From positions 1-5,466 of the forward strand of contig JAICSD010000319.1 in NCBI GenBank assembly GCA_025937075.1: a DNA stretch of 5,466 nt. The letters are read 5' to 3'. The notes under the pieces are model-generated. The model was not told the DNA's origin, did no database searches, and saw only the letters and a list, made by a program, of their open reading frames with translations. The translations under genes and the position numbers were made by a program. This DNA is from Vicinamibacteria bacterium. GTDB lineage: Bacteria > Acidobacteriota > Vicinamibacteria > Vicinamibacterales > 2-12-FULL-66-21. Shown here piece after piece: positions 5,364-5,466 of this stretch. The first letter of the stretch is position 1. The number at the start of each line of letters is the position of its first letter.

Positions 5364-5405
5364 GGCTCCTTCTTCACGCATTTGCAACACGTTGAAGGAG
5401 GAGCC
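5364..5405 (+). promoter_or_regulatory. Inverted repeat overlapping the Shine-Dalgarno of the right-edge gene
   Basis: CTCCTTC (5366-5372) is exactly complementary to GAAGGAG (5394-5400), and an alternative pairing joins GGCTCC (5364-5369) with GGAGCC (5400-5405). The right arm contains the Shine-Dalgarno AGGAGG (5396-5401) located 9 nt before ATG 5411. If the plus-strand transcript begins upstream of 5364, either stem would hide the ribosome binding site. The transcription start is not visible, so this could also be an operator or chance. Confidence 0.4.
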
Positions 5406-5410
5406 TGACC

Positions 5411-5466
5411 ATGCAGATCCTGCGTACGTTGCTCGTGGCGGCCGTTGCCGCCGCGCAGATCTCCCA
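5411..5466 (+). CDS. Start of an exported protein (cut at right edge)
   Basis: Only 18 full codons are present: MQILRTLLVAAVAAAQIS. A strong Shine-Dalgarno (AAGGAGGAG, 5395-5403) precedes the ATG by 7 nt. The sequence has one Arg followed by a Leu/Ala/Val-rich stretch, as in the beginning of a Sec signal peptide. Nothing can be said about the mature protein. It is divergent from the glycosyltransferase-methyltransferase gene. Confidence 0.7.
   Translation, partial: MQILRTLLVAAVAAAQIS

Noticed and set aside
5241..5390. 50-residue N-terminal extension of the GT2-methyltransferase, including a Cys/Leu-rich MLFCCPCILLLPIG stretch resembling a lipoprotein or membrane signal
   Set aside because: A GT2 of this soluble kind starts directly before the PVYNE motif, and the extension would cover most of the divergent promoter region. 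It is kept only as a remote alternative.

Overview
The window is GC-rich (roughly 63% G+C by eye) bacterial chromosome with short intergenic gaps and strong G/C preference at third codon positions. The gene mix is a PilT-type pilus ATPase, a fused GT2 glycosyltransferase-methyltransferase, a bacterial UBP zinc finger and heptad-periodic intergenic DNA. This would fit a soil Acidobacteriota lineage such as Vicinamibacteria, but that placement is inference from general resemblance, because there is no marker gene here.

Left block (1-1868), all on the minus strand and read right to left: a broken RES-domain gene (about 1868-1568), a small UBP-type zinc finger protein (1567-1310), a family I inorganic pyrophosphatase (1296-736), and the first 214 codons of a PilT-like ATPase (643-1, running off the left edge). 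The zinc finger and ppa genes are 13 bp apart and probably co-transcribed. Between ppa and the ATPase lies a striking array of 7-bp units (645-734), which also supplies the ATPase's ribosome binding site.

Middle block (1892-3683): a small exported or membrane-anchored protein of unknown function (plus, 1892-2236) converges on a membrane-anchored BON-domain protein (minus, 2681-2259), with a 12-bp palindrome between the stops. The BON gene is divergent from a short pyridoxamine 5'-phosphate oxidase gene, pdxH (plus, 2786-3364). pdxH converges within 16 bp on a small winged-helix DNA-binding protein (minus, 3683-3381).

Right block (3765-5466): a second, shorter heptad array (3765-3798) lies just past the end of a 478-residue GT2 glycosyltransferase fused to a class I SAM-dependent methyltransferase (minus, 5240-3804). 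The first 18 codons of an exported protein (plus, 5411 onward) are divergent from it, and their Shine-Dalgarno sequence lies in an inverted repeat.

The genes do not form one pathway; they are housekeeping (ppa, pdxH), surface or envelope (pilus ATPase, GT-methyltransferase, BON protein) and small regulatory or unknown genes. I see no mobile element, CRISPR array, RNA gene or convincing new multi-gene system. The most unusual items are the paired heptad arrays, the RES-domain relic and the possible SD-sequestering hairpin at the right end.
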